The notes below the pieces were generated by a model. The model was not told the DNA's origin. It was given only the letters and a program-made list of their open reading frames with translations, and did no database searches. 64,000 nucleotides of DNA from Actinomadura citrea (GTDB taxonomy: Bacteria; Actinomycetota; Actinomycetes; Streptosporangiales; Streptosporangiaceae): positions 806,001 through 870,000 of the forward strand of contig NZ_JACCBT010000001.1 of assembly GCF_013409045.1 (NCBI RefSeq). Direction: 5' to 3'. Below, one piece after another: positions 25,157 to 33,660 of the stretch. Both the position numbers and the translations under genes were made by a program. Every line of letters starts with the position of its first letter. Within the stretch, counting starts at the first letter, position 1.

Positions 25157-27218
25157 ACGGGAGATCGTGCCGGACAGGGCTTGGGAGCGCTCCGCATTCG
25201 TCGGCCGCGTCCAGGAGATCGCGGAGGTGCGGTACCTGCTGCGCAGAACGCGGCTGATGACCCTGACCGGCGCCGGTGGGGTCGGCAAGTCCCGGCTGGC
25301 GCGCCGGGCGGCGTCCGACCTGCGGAGCTGGTTCTCGGCCGGGGTCGAGATCGTGGATCTGGCCACGATGCAGGACGTCCAGCTGCTGGAGACGACGGTG
25401 GCGGCCGCTCTGGGACTGCGCGGCAACAGCCGGCGGTCCCTTCCGGCCCTGGTGGACCATCTGGCCGACAAACGTCTGATTCTCGTCCTGGACAACTGCG
25501 AGCACCTGCTCCCGGAGTGCGCCGAACTGGCCGCCAGGCTGCTCGGCGGTGCGCCCCGGCTGCGCATCCTCGCCACCAGCCGGCAGGCACTGGGAGTGGA
25601 CGGCGAACAAGTGCTGGTGGTGCCGCCGCTGGCGGTCCCGCCGGTCGGCGCCGCCGTCCAGGACATCACGCACAGCGATGCGGTGCGCCTGTTCGCCGAA
25701 CGGGCGGCCCGGGCGCGGCCGGGGTTCACGCTGGACGCGGAGACCGCGCCCGCGCTCGCCCGGCTGTGCAGGCGCCTGGACGGGCTCCCCCTGGCCATCG
25801 AACTCGCCGCCGCGCGGTTGCACACGATACCGCTGGCGGAACTGGCGGCGGAGCTCGATCGGCGCTTCGACCGGCTCGCGGGCCCCGACGGCGCGGTCCT
25901 GCCACGGCACCGGACCCTGTACGCGACCCTCGACTGGAGCTTCGGTCTGTGCACGCCCGGCGAGCGACGGTTGTGGGCGAGGCTGTCGGTGTTCCCCGGC
26001 GGGGCGGACCTCGAGGACGCCGAAGCGGTCTGTTCCGGCGACGGGATCGAATCCGAGGACGTCCTCGACCTGATCTCAGGGCTGATCGACAAGTCCATAC
26101 TGATCACTGAGCGCGGCGGTCTCCGCAGCCGCTACCGCATGCTGGAGAGCGTTCGCGCCTACGGGCGCGAGCGGCTGGCGTACGAGGACGAGCCGGAACT
26201 GCACCGCCGGTACCGCGACCACTACCGGCGGCTGGCCGAGCGGAACCGGATCGATCTGCTGGTGCCCGACGAGTTCGATCGCTACCGGGCGACGCTGGCG
26301 GAGATGCCCAACCTGCGTCTGGCACTGGATCTGTGCCTGCGGGAGGACAGTGTCCCCTCCGGACTGCGGATCGCGGTCAGCCTGTGGTCGGCATGGCTGC
26401 TCGCGGGTGCCGTCCAGGAGGGCCGCCACTGGCTGGAGCGCTCGCTCGAACTGTCACATCCGACCGACGACGGCCGCGTCAAGGCGCTGTGGGCCGACGC
26501 GCTGTTCGCCGCCTACCAGAACGATCTCGACACGGCCGGACGGCGTGCGGACGAGTGCGGCGCCGCCGCCAGGAGCAGCGGAGACGAGAAGGCGCTCGCC
26601 CTCGGTCTTGAGGCACGCGGGATCGCGGTGCTGGCCGGCGGTGACACCGGTGACGGGTTCGCGCTGCTCCAGGACGCGCGGGCCCGCCACCGCGCCAGGA
26701 GCGACCTGCATGCCGTCGCCGTGAACCTCCACTACGCCGCCTCCTTCGGCATGGCCGCCCAGAGCCCGGCACAGGGGGCGGCCCTGGGGGAGGAACTCCT
26801 CGCCCTGGCGGAGGCCCACCACGCGTCGATCTTCGAGGCGTACGCTTTGATCACCTTGGCGTACGCGGCCTGGTGGCAGGAGGACCCGAGCCTGACCGCG
26901 GCCAGGATGCGCCAGGCGGCCGGTCTGCTGACCGAGATCAGCGACCGGTGGGGACTCAGCCAGTGCCTGGAGTCCCTTGCCTGGACGGCCTGCGCGCAGG
27001 GAGAACACGACCGGGCGGCCCGGCTGCTGGGCGCGGCGAACCGGCTCCTGCGGGCCTTCGACATCCCGCCTCTCGGACTGCAGGTCTTCAGGCACAGCCA
27101 CCGGGACTGCGCGGCCCGGGCCCGCCGCGGGCTCGGGGGGCGGGTGTTCGACGCGGCCTATGACTCGGGCGCGAAGCTGACCCTGGACGGCGCGGTCGCG
27201 TACGCGATCAGCGGCTGA
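25149..27218 (+). CDS. STAND ATPase paralogue lacking a DNA-binding domain
   Basis: 689 residues, collinear with the preceding protein in its NB-ARC and TPR-like parts: SAFVGRVQEIAEVRYLLR, Walker A GAGGVGKS (41-48), LILVLDNCEHLLPECAELAA, RRLDGLPLAIELAAARLHTI, SVRAYGRERL. It ends at DGAVAYAISG, just where the upstream protein continues into its LuxR domain, so the helix-turn-helix is absent rather than displaced. The start overlaps the previous stop by 8 bases, which indicates translational coupling and near-equal dosage. Its natural role may be to form hetero-oligomers with, or to restrain, the upstream regulator; this is inference. Its 3' end overlaps the convergent ApbE-like gene by 61 bases. 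Confidence 0.85.
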   Translation: MGEREIVPDRAWERSAFVGRVQEIAEVRYLLRRTRLMTLTGAGGVGKSRLARRAASDLRSWFSAGVEIVDLATMQDVQLLETTVAAALGLRGNSRRSLPALVDHLADKRLILVLDNCEHLLPECAELAARLLGGAPRLRILATSRQALGVDGEQVLVVPPLAVPPVGAAVQDITHSDAVRLFAERAARARPGFTLDAETAPALARLCRRLDGLPLAIELAAARLHTIPLAELAAELDRRFDRLAGPDGAVLPRHRTLYATLDWSFGLCTPGERRLWARLSVFPGGADLEDAEAVCSGDGIESEDVLDLISGLIDKSILITERGGLRSRYRMLESVRAYGRERLAYEDEPELHRRYRDHYRRLAERNRIDLLVPDEFDRYRATLAEMPNLRLALDLCLREDSVPSGLRIAVSLWSAWLLAGAVQEGRHWLERSLELSHPTDDGRVKALWADALFAAYQNDLDTAGRRADECGAAARSSGDEKALALGLEARGIAVLAGGDTGDGFALLQDARARHRARSDLHAVAVNLHYAASFGMAAQSPAQGAALGEELLALAEAHHASIFEAYALITLAYAAWWQEDPSLTAARMRQAAGLLTEISDRWGLSQCLESLAWTACAQGEHDRAARLLGAANRLLRAFDIPPLGLQVFRHSHRDCAARARRGLGGRVFDAAYDSGAKLTLDGAVAYAISG

Positions 27219-28096
27219 ACGCCCGGTTCGCGCGTCAGCGTGACGGGCCGGGAGACGCAGACGGCGGGCCACCGTCCGACGGTGGTCACGTGGCCGTCGG
27301 CGTCCGTCATCCGGGCTCGCAACTCCCGGGACCCCAACCAGGTGGCAGCGGCGTTTCCGGACGCGAGCGCGGCGATGCTGGCGGCCTTGGCGGCGACGCA
27401 GCCCATGCCGATGACCGAGATCGTGCGCCAGGGCCGTTGCCCGCGCACGAGCGGCCGCATATCGGCGGCGACCGCGCCTCCCCGTGGGCGCGCCGCCGTG
27501 CGGCCCGGCGCGGGCGGGCAGGAGATGGCCAGCCCCGGCGACCGCAACATGATCTTCTCCGCGTGGCACGGCTCGCCGCGGGGCCCGCGGCCGCGGCCGC
27601 TGATCACGTGGACCGGCCACCCCGGATCCGGGACCGGCCCCGCGGTGGCGACGCTGCCGGGGAGACAGACGCAGACTCCGCACCCGGCTTGTCCGGCGGC
27701 GGACTCGGCGGCCCGGTCGGCGGCGAACGCCACCGCCATGCTCCACAGGTCCAGGGCCGTTCCAGCGGGAATCGTGACCGTTCCGGGCGGATCGTCGATC
27801 ACGATCGCGGCGTCGTCGGCGCCGACGAGAGGATCGAAGAGACCGCCGGTCAGCTCGCCGGCGTGCAGGGCCGTCCACAACACCGCCACGAAGGTGGCGC
27901 CCACCCGTACCGGACGGCCGGCGGCGGCGTTGACCCGTGCCAGATCGGAACCGTCGCGAAGGGCGCTGCACGCGGCGTCGATGTCATCGATCACATGGTC
28001 GACCGCTCGCCGGGCGGCGCCGAGACGGTCGGGTTTCTCCACCATCACGGTGGCCACACCGCCCCAGAGGGGGAACTCTTCCGAGCTGTAGGTCAT
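27158..28096 (-). CDS. ApbE-like FAD:protein FMN transferase with altered active-site motifs
   Basis: A 312-residue protein recognisable as ApbE-related: AACSALRDGSDLARVNAAAG matches the usual ACSRFRPDSELSRLN segment, and LTGGLFDPLVGADD matches the FDPTVG turn. Two key regions diverge. The flavin-site helix, normally LDLGATAKAFAADRA, reads LDLWSMAVAFAADRA here, and the metal-binding ADAxST helix reads CVAAKAASIAAL, with Lys in place of the Mg-binding Asp. Catalysis is therefore doubtful. There is no lipobox. The ATG at 28096 overlaps the stop of an ABC-2 permease relic, and the 3' end overlaps the STAND gene on the other strand, which is unusual for this genome. Confidence 0.7.
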   Translation of the reverse strand: MTYSSEEFPLWGGVATVMVEKPDRLGAARRAVDHVIDDIDAACSALRDGSDLARVNAAAGRPVRVGATFVAVLWTALHAGELTGGLFDPLVGADDAAIVIDDPPGTVTIPAGTALDLWSMAVAFAADRAAESAAGQAGCGVCVCLPGSVATAGPVPDPGWPVHVISGRGRGPRGEPCHAEKIMLRSPGLAISCPPAPGRTAARPRGGAVAADMRPLVRGQRPWRTISVIGMGCVAAKAASIAALASGNAAATWLGSRELRARMTDADGHVTTVGRWPAVCVSRPVTLTREPGVQPLIAYATAPSRVSFAPES

Positions 28097-28676
28097 CGAA
28101 CCGCTCCAACCGGGATCGGGAAGCCGAAGATCGTGACCCCCGGTACCGGACCGCCCCGTCCGCCCGGGTCGTCGCGGCGGGCGGGCGCGGTGCGTGATCG
28201 GGTGCGTGCGCCCGCGGGCGGAGCGGCCGGTACCGGCGCCTGGATCGCTCTCCTCGGCGCGGGAGCTGCGGTGAGATCCCGCGTTCCCACCAGCATGCTC
28301 CCGGGCGTCCAGGATGAAGAGGGTAGAAACCCCCATACGAGTACCCAGACCTCCGCGGCGGCCGAGACCGAGGAGGGCCGCGCCCATGACAAGGGCCGCC
28401 GCTGCGCCGCCGCGTCGGACAGTGCCGAGAAGGTCACGGTCAGCAGCACCGCCGCGAGCAGGGTGACGCCGACACCGGCGACGCTCCCGGGGAACCGGGC
28501 TCCGGCGACCAGGGCGATGGCGACGATGACCAGGCTCTGGATGAGCGTCTGGATCGCCTGGTACGCCATCATCACCACGCCCGGCGTGAGGAACCGCAGG
28601 AAGCCGCCGTCGCCGTGCGCGAACCCGGGCAGGTCCACCACCGAGCGGAACAGCTGTCCGAACAGCAGGCCCGGTC
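28093..28676 (-). pseudogene. Relic of an ABC-2 type (DrrB-like) permease
   Basis: In one frame the sequence reads GLLFGQLFRSVVDLPGF, then GFLRFLTPGVVMM, then IQTLIQSLVIVAIALVAGAR and VTLLAAVLLTVTFSALSDA. These are the pieces of a daunorubicin-type ABC-2 permease in correct order (LFGQLF..V.LPGF, FLTPGVVVM, ALSNA). The middle ~50 residues between VVMM and the SLVIVA helix are missing. After SALSDAAAQRR the frame becomes Pro/Arg-rich without the last helices, and no start or ATPase partner remains. The open frame still runs to a stop overlapping the ApbE-like start. It looks like a deletion relic, though expression of a short membrane peptide cannot be excluded. Confidence 0.6.
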
Positions 28677-28762
28677 CCCTCCCGTTCAGGGCGTTGTGGA
28701 CTCCAGGAAAGGCGCGAGCAGTTCGTGGGCGAGCCGGCGGGCGGCGCAGGGCCAGGATCCGA

Positions 28763-30736
28763 TCACCGGGCGTCCTGGCCTGGGCTCTGTGTCCGGTCGT
28801 AGTGGTCGAGGATCCTCGCCACCGTCGGCAGATCGATGCGGTCGGCCCTCCGGAAGTGCGAGCGGACGACCTCGGTGAAACCGGCCGGCGTCGTGCATCT
28901 GATCAACGAGAGGGACAGGGAAGGGCCGTCGCCCAGCACCACCTCACCCGCGTCGTCGGCAGGCCGCCCGACGACGAGCACGGCTTCGACGTCGGAATAT
29001 GACGGGGCGTAGCCCCGGTGCCCTTTGTTGACCTGGTAGACCCAGTCGCTCCGGGCTCTGTCGAGTTGCTCGATCTCCCGCACGCCCGAGGAGAAGGCCC
29101 GCCCGTCTCGCAGCAGTTCTTTGTAACCGACATTCCGGTACACCCCTGAGGTCCACGTCGTCGTCTGGACCAGCAGCACTTTGGGCCCGCACACGACGGC
29201 GACGGGAAAGGGGCCCTTCTCCAGGCGAAAGAAGCGAGCGGCCGGAAGTTCGAACAGCAGATCTCGCAGGTCCGGCAGCCGGGGGTCTTCGTAGGGCTCG
29301 CCGAACCAGATCGTGCTCGCCATGGTTTCGGCGATCGCCCGGCACCGCGCCAGGCTGCGCAGCATCAAGGACCGCATCCCGGATTCGTAGGAGTGGATCC
29401 ACCTGGTGCTGAAGGCGGTGACGAACGAGACCAGGCCGGCCAGGGTCCAGACCAGCATCAGCCAGCGATCGCCACCGGCACCGATCGCCACTCGAACGCC
29501 GTAGAACACCACGGCCACGAGCAGGGCGAACCCGATCAGCAGCCCTCCCGAGAGGCCTGGCCTGTCCGGGAGTTCGTCCTCCTTCCCGGGGGAAGTCCGC
29601 TGGTCCGGGAAATCCCACTCGGAGATCGTCATCGCGCCCAGCGAATACGTGCCGACGATGATGAGGAACAGGGGAAACACGATCCGATCCGCCGGCGACT
29701 GGTACCAGACCTGGCCGGCGGTGATCAGGAACCATGCGAGAGCGGACGCCATCGCGGTCGGTGCGAGCCACGCCCGCGGTTCGCGGACTTCGGGCCACGT
29801 GAAAAGGTCCGGGTCAGGTGGCGGCCTTCTCGTCGTCGTGCGGGTATTCGGCCTCGGCCGCGGGGAGGCGTCGCCGGGGCGCCCGTCCGGGGCGGTCTCC
29901 CGCACATGAGCCGGAAGCGACCGGACGCCGACGGGACCGTCCCGGTCGTCGCGAAGCGCGGCGAGCCGGTCGCGGAGTGTGGCGGCGTCGGGCCTTGCGG
30001 CCGGATCGGAGGCGAGCAGCCGCAGCAGCAGATGCCTCAGTTGCGGTGGGATGTCGGGTCGGGCCGCGAATCCGCGGGATACGTCGTCCGGTGATGCGGT
30101 GGATGCCGGCCCGCCCGTCAGCAGCACCTGGAGAGTGCGGCCCAGCGAGTACATGTCGGCACGGGCGTCGACCACGCCCGGGGACTGCTCGGGTGCCATG
30201 AACGCCCGGGTCCCAGGGACACCCCAGCCGGTGAGGGTCGTCGTGTCGGGAAACCGCGCGATCCCGAAATCGCAGATCTTCACGCCGCCACCGGTCAGCG
30301 CCATCAGGTTGGCCGGCTTGATGTCGCGATGCACCAGTCCCTGGGCGTGCGCGTACGCCAGTGCGTCGGCCACCTTGATCGCGAGCTCCACGACCTGGTC
30401 GACGGGCAGGCCCTGGGGGCTGTCGTCCAGGAGTTCCCGGAGACTCCGCCCGTCGAGCAGTTCCATCACCACATACGGCGCCCCGTCATGACTGCCGATG
30501 TCGTAGACGGCGGTGATCCCCGGATGCTGGAGCCTCCCCGCGGTCCTGGCCTCGCGCCGCAGCCGGGCGATCAGCTCCGGCGCCGCGTCCGCGGGCACGC
30601 CCTCGGCGACGACTTTGATCGCCACCTGCCGCTCCAGTTCCAGATCGCGGGCCGACCAGACCTGCCCCATGCCACCCTGACCGAGCACCTTCACGAGCTG
30701 ATATCGCCGGTTCAGCACCAACTCCGGTCGCGGCAT
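28763..30736 (-). CDS. Ser/Thr protein kinase with four membrane helices and a NERD-like C-terminal domain
   Basis: A 657-residue protein. The kinase domain (about 12-270) is complete: GQGGMGQV glycine loop, Lys41 in VAIKVV, HRDIKPANL, CDFGIAR and GTRAFMAPEQ. A Pro/Arg-rich linker follows, then four hydrophobic helices (around 335-470: AMASALAWFLITAGQVWY, IVFPLFLIIVGTYSLGAMTI, LLIGFALLVAVVFYGVRVAI and LMLVWTLAGLVSFVTAF). The C-terminal ~150 residues (VVCGPKVLLVQTTTWTSGVY, then GVREIEQLDRA and DVEAVLVVG) resemble a NERD nuclease-related fold, with VQTTTW in place of the usual VIDTKNW, so the metal-binding Asp and Lys are lost. No PASTA domains. Start taken at ATG 30736. Confidence 0.85.
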   Translation of the reverse strand: MPRPELVLNRRYQLVKVLGQGGMGQVWSARDLELERQVAIKVVAEGVPADAAPELIARLRREARTAGRLQHPGITAVYDIGSHDGAPYVVMELLDGRSLRELLDDSPQGLPVDQVVELAIKVADALAYAHAQGLVHRDIKPANLMALTGGGVKICDFGIARFPDTTTLTGWGVPGTRAFMAPEQSPGVVDARADMYSLGRTLQVLLTGGPASTASPDDVSRGFAARPDIPPQLRHLLLRLLASDPAARPDAATLRDRLAALRDDRDGPVGVRSLPAHVRETAPDGRPGDASPRPRPNTRTTTRRPPPDPDLFTWPEVREPRAWLAPTAMASALAWFLITAGQVWYQSPADRIVFPLFLIIVGTYSLGAMTISEWDFPDQRTSPGKEDELPDRPGLSGGLLIGFALLVAVVFYGVRVAIGAGGDRWLMLVWTLAGLVSFVTAFSTRWIHSYESGMRSLMLRSLARCRAIAETMASTIWFGEPYEDPRLPDLRDLLFELPAARFFRLEKGPFPVAVVCGPKVLLVQTTTWTSGVYRNVGYKELLRDGRAFSSGVREIEQLDRARSDWVYQVNKGHRGYAPSYSDVEAVLVVGRPADDAGEVVLGDGPSLSLSLIRCTTPAGFTEVVRSHFRRADRIDLPTVARILDHYDRTQSPGQDAR

Positions 30737-30988
30737 CACGGTCCCGTTCCCGCCCTCTCGCCGTCACCCATGTCGTAGGGTCGACCACTACTGCGGTGAG
30801 TGATGTTCCGTGCACTCAGAATGAATCATTCCAGAAATCGCCATCCCGTCCAGGGGGACCGGTGAGGTGCGCCCGAAGCTGATATGGGGCGCCTTTCGGC
30901 CGCGACCGTCACCTTCGAGGAGAGCAGAAGCGCACGCCCGTTATCGCCGCGACGGCGGCGTCGCCCGGGGCGGCCGCGCCGTGACCGC

Positions 30989-31660
30989 CTACTTCCGAAG
31001 GTTGAACGCCGCGGAGACTCGCCGTGCAAGGTCTTCCTCGGTGACGGTGAGGTCCACCTTGAGCCCGTTCAGGTCCAGGTCCCGGGTCTGCTCGGTCAGC
31101 CGGTCGGTGAACATGGCGTCGCGCTGGAGCAGGTTCCGCAGTGCGTGGTGCGGATCGCCCGTCTTGGCGACGAACCCCCACGCCGGGCCACCCCGGCCGT
31201 CGAACACCGTCTGGCGGAACCCGGGAGTGGGCAGCAGCCACACGGCGCGGTCCATCTCGGTGAGCAGGGGCCGGACGAGCTCGGGCAGCAACCGGAACCC
31301 CTCGGCCAGCACCGGACGGTCGGCGGGGAGGGCGAGCAGATCCTCCACGATCAGGGCGAACCCCTCGCCCCGGTACCAGTGGAAGGTGTCGAGCATCTCG
31401 CGCGGGCTTCTGGCCACCCACCGCTCGTCCATGTCCATGGCCGCGAAGTCGCGCAGGTAGGGAGCCTCTTCCGCGGGCATGCGCCGGGCGTGGTCGGGCA
31501 TGACCGCGTCGGTGTCGTACAGGTGCATCCCGTGCCCGTCGGCGATGCGCCGGGCGATGGTGGACTTGCCGGCGCCGCTGCCGCCGCCGATCCAGTAGAC
31601 GTGCCGCAACCGCTCCCGCGCGACGTCGGGGCGAGCCCCCTCATTCGGGGCAGAGTGCAT
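30989..31660 (-). CDS. P-loop small-molecule or nucleic-acid kinase-like protein
   Basis: A 223-residue protein with an excellent Walker A (HVYWIGGGSGAGKSTIARRI, residues 20-39) and a short acidic second strand (LYDTDAVMPDHARR), as in nucleoside, shikimate and related kinases. The segment RPVLAEGFRLLPELV resembles the substrate-binding strand of actinobacterial AAA-family proteins of unknown function. No nuclease, helicase or sensor motifs are visible. ATG 31660 follows GAGGAG; a longer open frame upstream lacks a site. It lies 207 bp downstream of rtcB on the same strand, which might connect it with RNA 5'-end chemistry, but that is speculative. Confidence 0.75.
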   Translation of the reverse strand: MHSAPNEGARPDVARERLRHVYWIGGGSGAGKSTIARRIADGHGMHLYDTDAVMPDHARRMPAEEAPYLRDFAAMDMDERWVARSPREMLDTFHWYRGEGFALIVEDLLALPADRPVLAEGFRLLPELVRPLLTEMDRAVWLLPTPGFRQTVFDGRGGPAWGFVAKTGDPHHALRNLLQRDAMFTDRLTEQTRDLDLNGLKVDLTVTEEDLARRVSAAFNLRK

Positions 31661-31867
31661 GCGTCGGCTCCTCGCGGGTGCCTGTCGGCTTGAGGTCTCA
31701 CCGCTGCGGCGGCGGTCGGCGGTCTGGCAGAGGCCAGCGTACTGACGGGCCATCCGGCTCCAGACGTGGGACAGCCGCAGGGGGCGGCCTCCAGAGCGAC
31801 GATGAGGCCACCGGCGTGAAGGGGCGGGTCCGACCTTCGCCGTTCGGATGCCGGACCCGCCGGCGGG

Positions 31868-33379
31868 TCATCCCTTGACGGTCAGCAGCGGCCGCAGCTC
31901 GACGACCGGGTCCGCGACGCCGGCCCGTCCGAGGCTGGACACGACGGGGCCGATGTCCTTGTACACCCACGGCGCCTCCTGCTTGAGGTCGCGCCGCCAG
32001 GCGGCCATGACGTCCGCGCGGCGGGTGACCGCGGGATCGCGGTGGTCGAGGGGCGTGACCACGCGGAACTCGGCGAGGAACGCGTCGAGTTCGGCGTCGC
32101 CGGCCCGGGACGCGGCACCGCGCGGAACGCGGCGGCCGGCGCCGTGGCACGCGCTCGCCAGCGTCCGCGGGTTGCCGTGCCCCCGCAGCACGTAGCTGGC
32201 CGCCCCCATCGACCCGGGCACGATGACCGGCTCGCCCCACATCGCGTACGGTCCACCCGCCATGTCGGCGTACCCGCCCGCGGGCGTCGCGCCCTTGCGG
32301 TGCACCACCGACCCGTCGTCGTGCCGCCACAGCAGGTTGTGCGGGGCGTCGTAGACCAGATCGCCGGTGAGGTCGCCGCACTCCGCGGCGAGTCCCTGGC
32401 GCAGCATGAGCGAGAGGAAGAACCGGTTGCCGACCGCGAAGTTCGCGGCATTGCCGAACGCGTCGAGATAGCGCCGCAGCGCCGCCTCGTTCCGCTCGCC
32501 GGAAAGGATCGGAAGGATCTTGTTGTCCGGCATCGGGACGGAGGCGGGCCACGCCTTCCTGGCCAGCTCCAGGCCGTCGGAGTTCGCCTGGTGCCCCAGC
32601 GACAGCGAGCCGCTGTGCACCATCAGCACGACCTGGCCGAGCTCGAACCCCCAGGCGTAGGCGGCCTGACGGTCGTGGACCGACGCGACGTACTGCAACT
32701 CGGCGAAGTGGTTGCCGCCGCCGACGCCGCCGATGATGCTGTCGTAGCTGGTGCCGCCCGCACTGTCGATCCAGTCGCGGAACGACTCGGCGGTCGTGGT
32801 CGGGTACCGCTCGCCGTGGACCCGGCCCGGCCGCCCGTCCTCGGGCCGGTGCTGCGACCAGATGCCGTTCGCGGAATCCCGCGGGACCCCGAGCAGGCCG
32901 GGCAGCCCGTCGCGCAGCAGGGCCTCCCGCTGGACCCCCGACAGGGCGATCCGCCGGCCGCCCTCGAAGAACAGGTGCCGCAGCCGCCCTTCCAGCGCGT
33001 CCAGCCGGGGGCGAACCTGGTCGACGGTGAGCGAGGTCGTCTCCAACCGCATCCCGCAGTTGATGTCGTTGCCGACCGCCTGCGGGATCAGCGCACCGCT
33101 GGTCCGCAGCACGGTGCCGATCGGGATCCCGGCGCCTTTGTGCAGGTCCGGGGTGAGCGCGACACGGTCGATGCTCGCCTGCCGATGTCCGGTCGCGTCG
33201 GCCAGCCGCGCCAGGGTGTCGGCGGTCTCGAGCACGGTGAGGATCTCCTCGACCGCGCTGGGCTCTATCGGCACGTCGACACCGGCGCAGATGTCGACCG
33301 GGAGGTCCCACCGGTTGGGGAGTTGGAGCCAGTCGTCGTCGGTACGGACGAGGCGCGGGTCCTGTCGGGGTGCGGTCAT
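31868..33379 (-). CDS. rtcB: RtcB family RNA ligase
   Basis: A 503-residue RtcB. TPDLHKGAGIPIGTVL and GNDINCGM (Asp105 and Cys108, metal ligands) open the active site; GGGNHFAEL and VLMVHSGSLSLGHQ supply the metal-binding histidines; SACHGAGRRVPRG carries the histidine that becomes guanylylated. PGSMGAASYVLRG is the glycine-rich GTP-site loop. These enzymes join 3'-phosphate or 2',3'-cyclic phosphate to 5'-OH RNA ends using GTP and Mn(II). HSGSLSLG deviates slightly from the usual HSGSRGLG. ATG 33379 follows AAGGAAGAG. No archease or rtcA is present. Likely functions in RNA repair. Confidence 0.92.
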   Translation of the reverse strand: MTAPRQDPRLVRTDDDWLQLPNRWDLPVDICAGVDVPIEPSAVEEILTVLETADTLARLADATGHRQASIDRVALTPDLHKGAGIPIGTVLRTSGALIPQAVGNDINCGMRLETTSLTVDQVRPRLDALEGRLRHLFFEGGRRIALSGVQREALLRDGLPGLLGVPRDSANGIWSQHRPEDGRPGRVHGERYPTTTAESFRDWIDSAGGTSYDSIIGGVGGGNHFAELQYVASVHDRQAAYAWGFELGQVVLMVHSGSLSLGHQANSDGLELARKAWPASVPMPDNKILPILSGERNEAALRRYLDAFGNAANFAVGNRFFLSLMLRQGLAAECGDLTGDLVYDAPHNLLWRHDDGSVVHRKGATPAGGYADMAGGPYAMWGEPVIVPGSMGAASYVLRGHGNPRTLASACHGAGRRVPRGAASRAGDAELDAFLAEFRVVTPLDHRDPAVTRRADVMAAWRRDLKQEAPWVYKDIGPVVSSLGRAGVADPVVELRPLLTVKG

Positions 33380-33628
33380 GAACTCTTCCTTGGTGGCTGC
33401 TGGATTTCGGGCATGGTTCACACACGTGATCGTCCAGAGCGGACGCACGGGACATCGCTCGTAGGCGATGGAAGCCCCGAGGTTCAGCAGCCGCGAGGTG
33501 CGACGAACACTAGCCGGGGCCGGCAGCCGGGCCAACCGAATATGTCCACGCCCGCATCCCGGGATCGACCGGCGCGGGCCGGCTCCTCCAGGGCCGCGCC
33601 CGGCGGCACGCGAACGGCGGCACGCGAA

Positions 33629-33655
33629 CGGCGGGGAGGGTGAGCCTCCCCGCCG
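33629..33655 (-). terminator. Hairpin terminator of the permease gene
   Basis: An 11-bp perfect stem (CGGCGGGGAGG with its complement at 33645-33655) encloses a 5-base loop, 6 bases after the permease stop at 33661. Just to its left are two direct copies of GGCGGCACGCGAAC-like sequence. Confidence 0.6.
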
Positions 33656-33660
33656 CCGGG

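Noticed and set aside
22787..26107. Very long open frame on the minus strand (about 1,100 codons) opposite the STAND genes
   Set aside because: It is a GC-bias mirror of the coding frame on the other strand; its protein is Arg/Pro/Ser/His-rich with no family motif, while the + strand has complete conserved domains.
25149..27218. STAND proteins as an anti-phage (Avs-like) defence system
   Set aside because: The first protein carries a LuxR helix-turn-helix rather than an effector, and the DNCEH/TPR arrangement matches actinomycete transcriptional regulators; no defence effector is fused to either protein.
30989..31660. Zeta toxin of a toxin-antitoxin pair
   Set aside because: Only the Walker A is shared; there is no small antitoxin gene beside it and the downstream motifs differ from zeta toxins.
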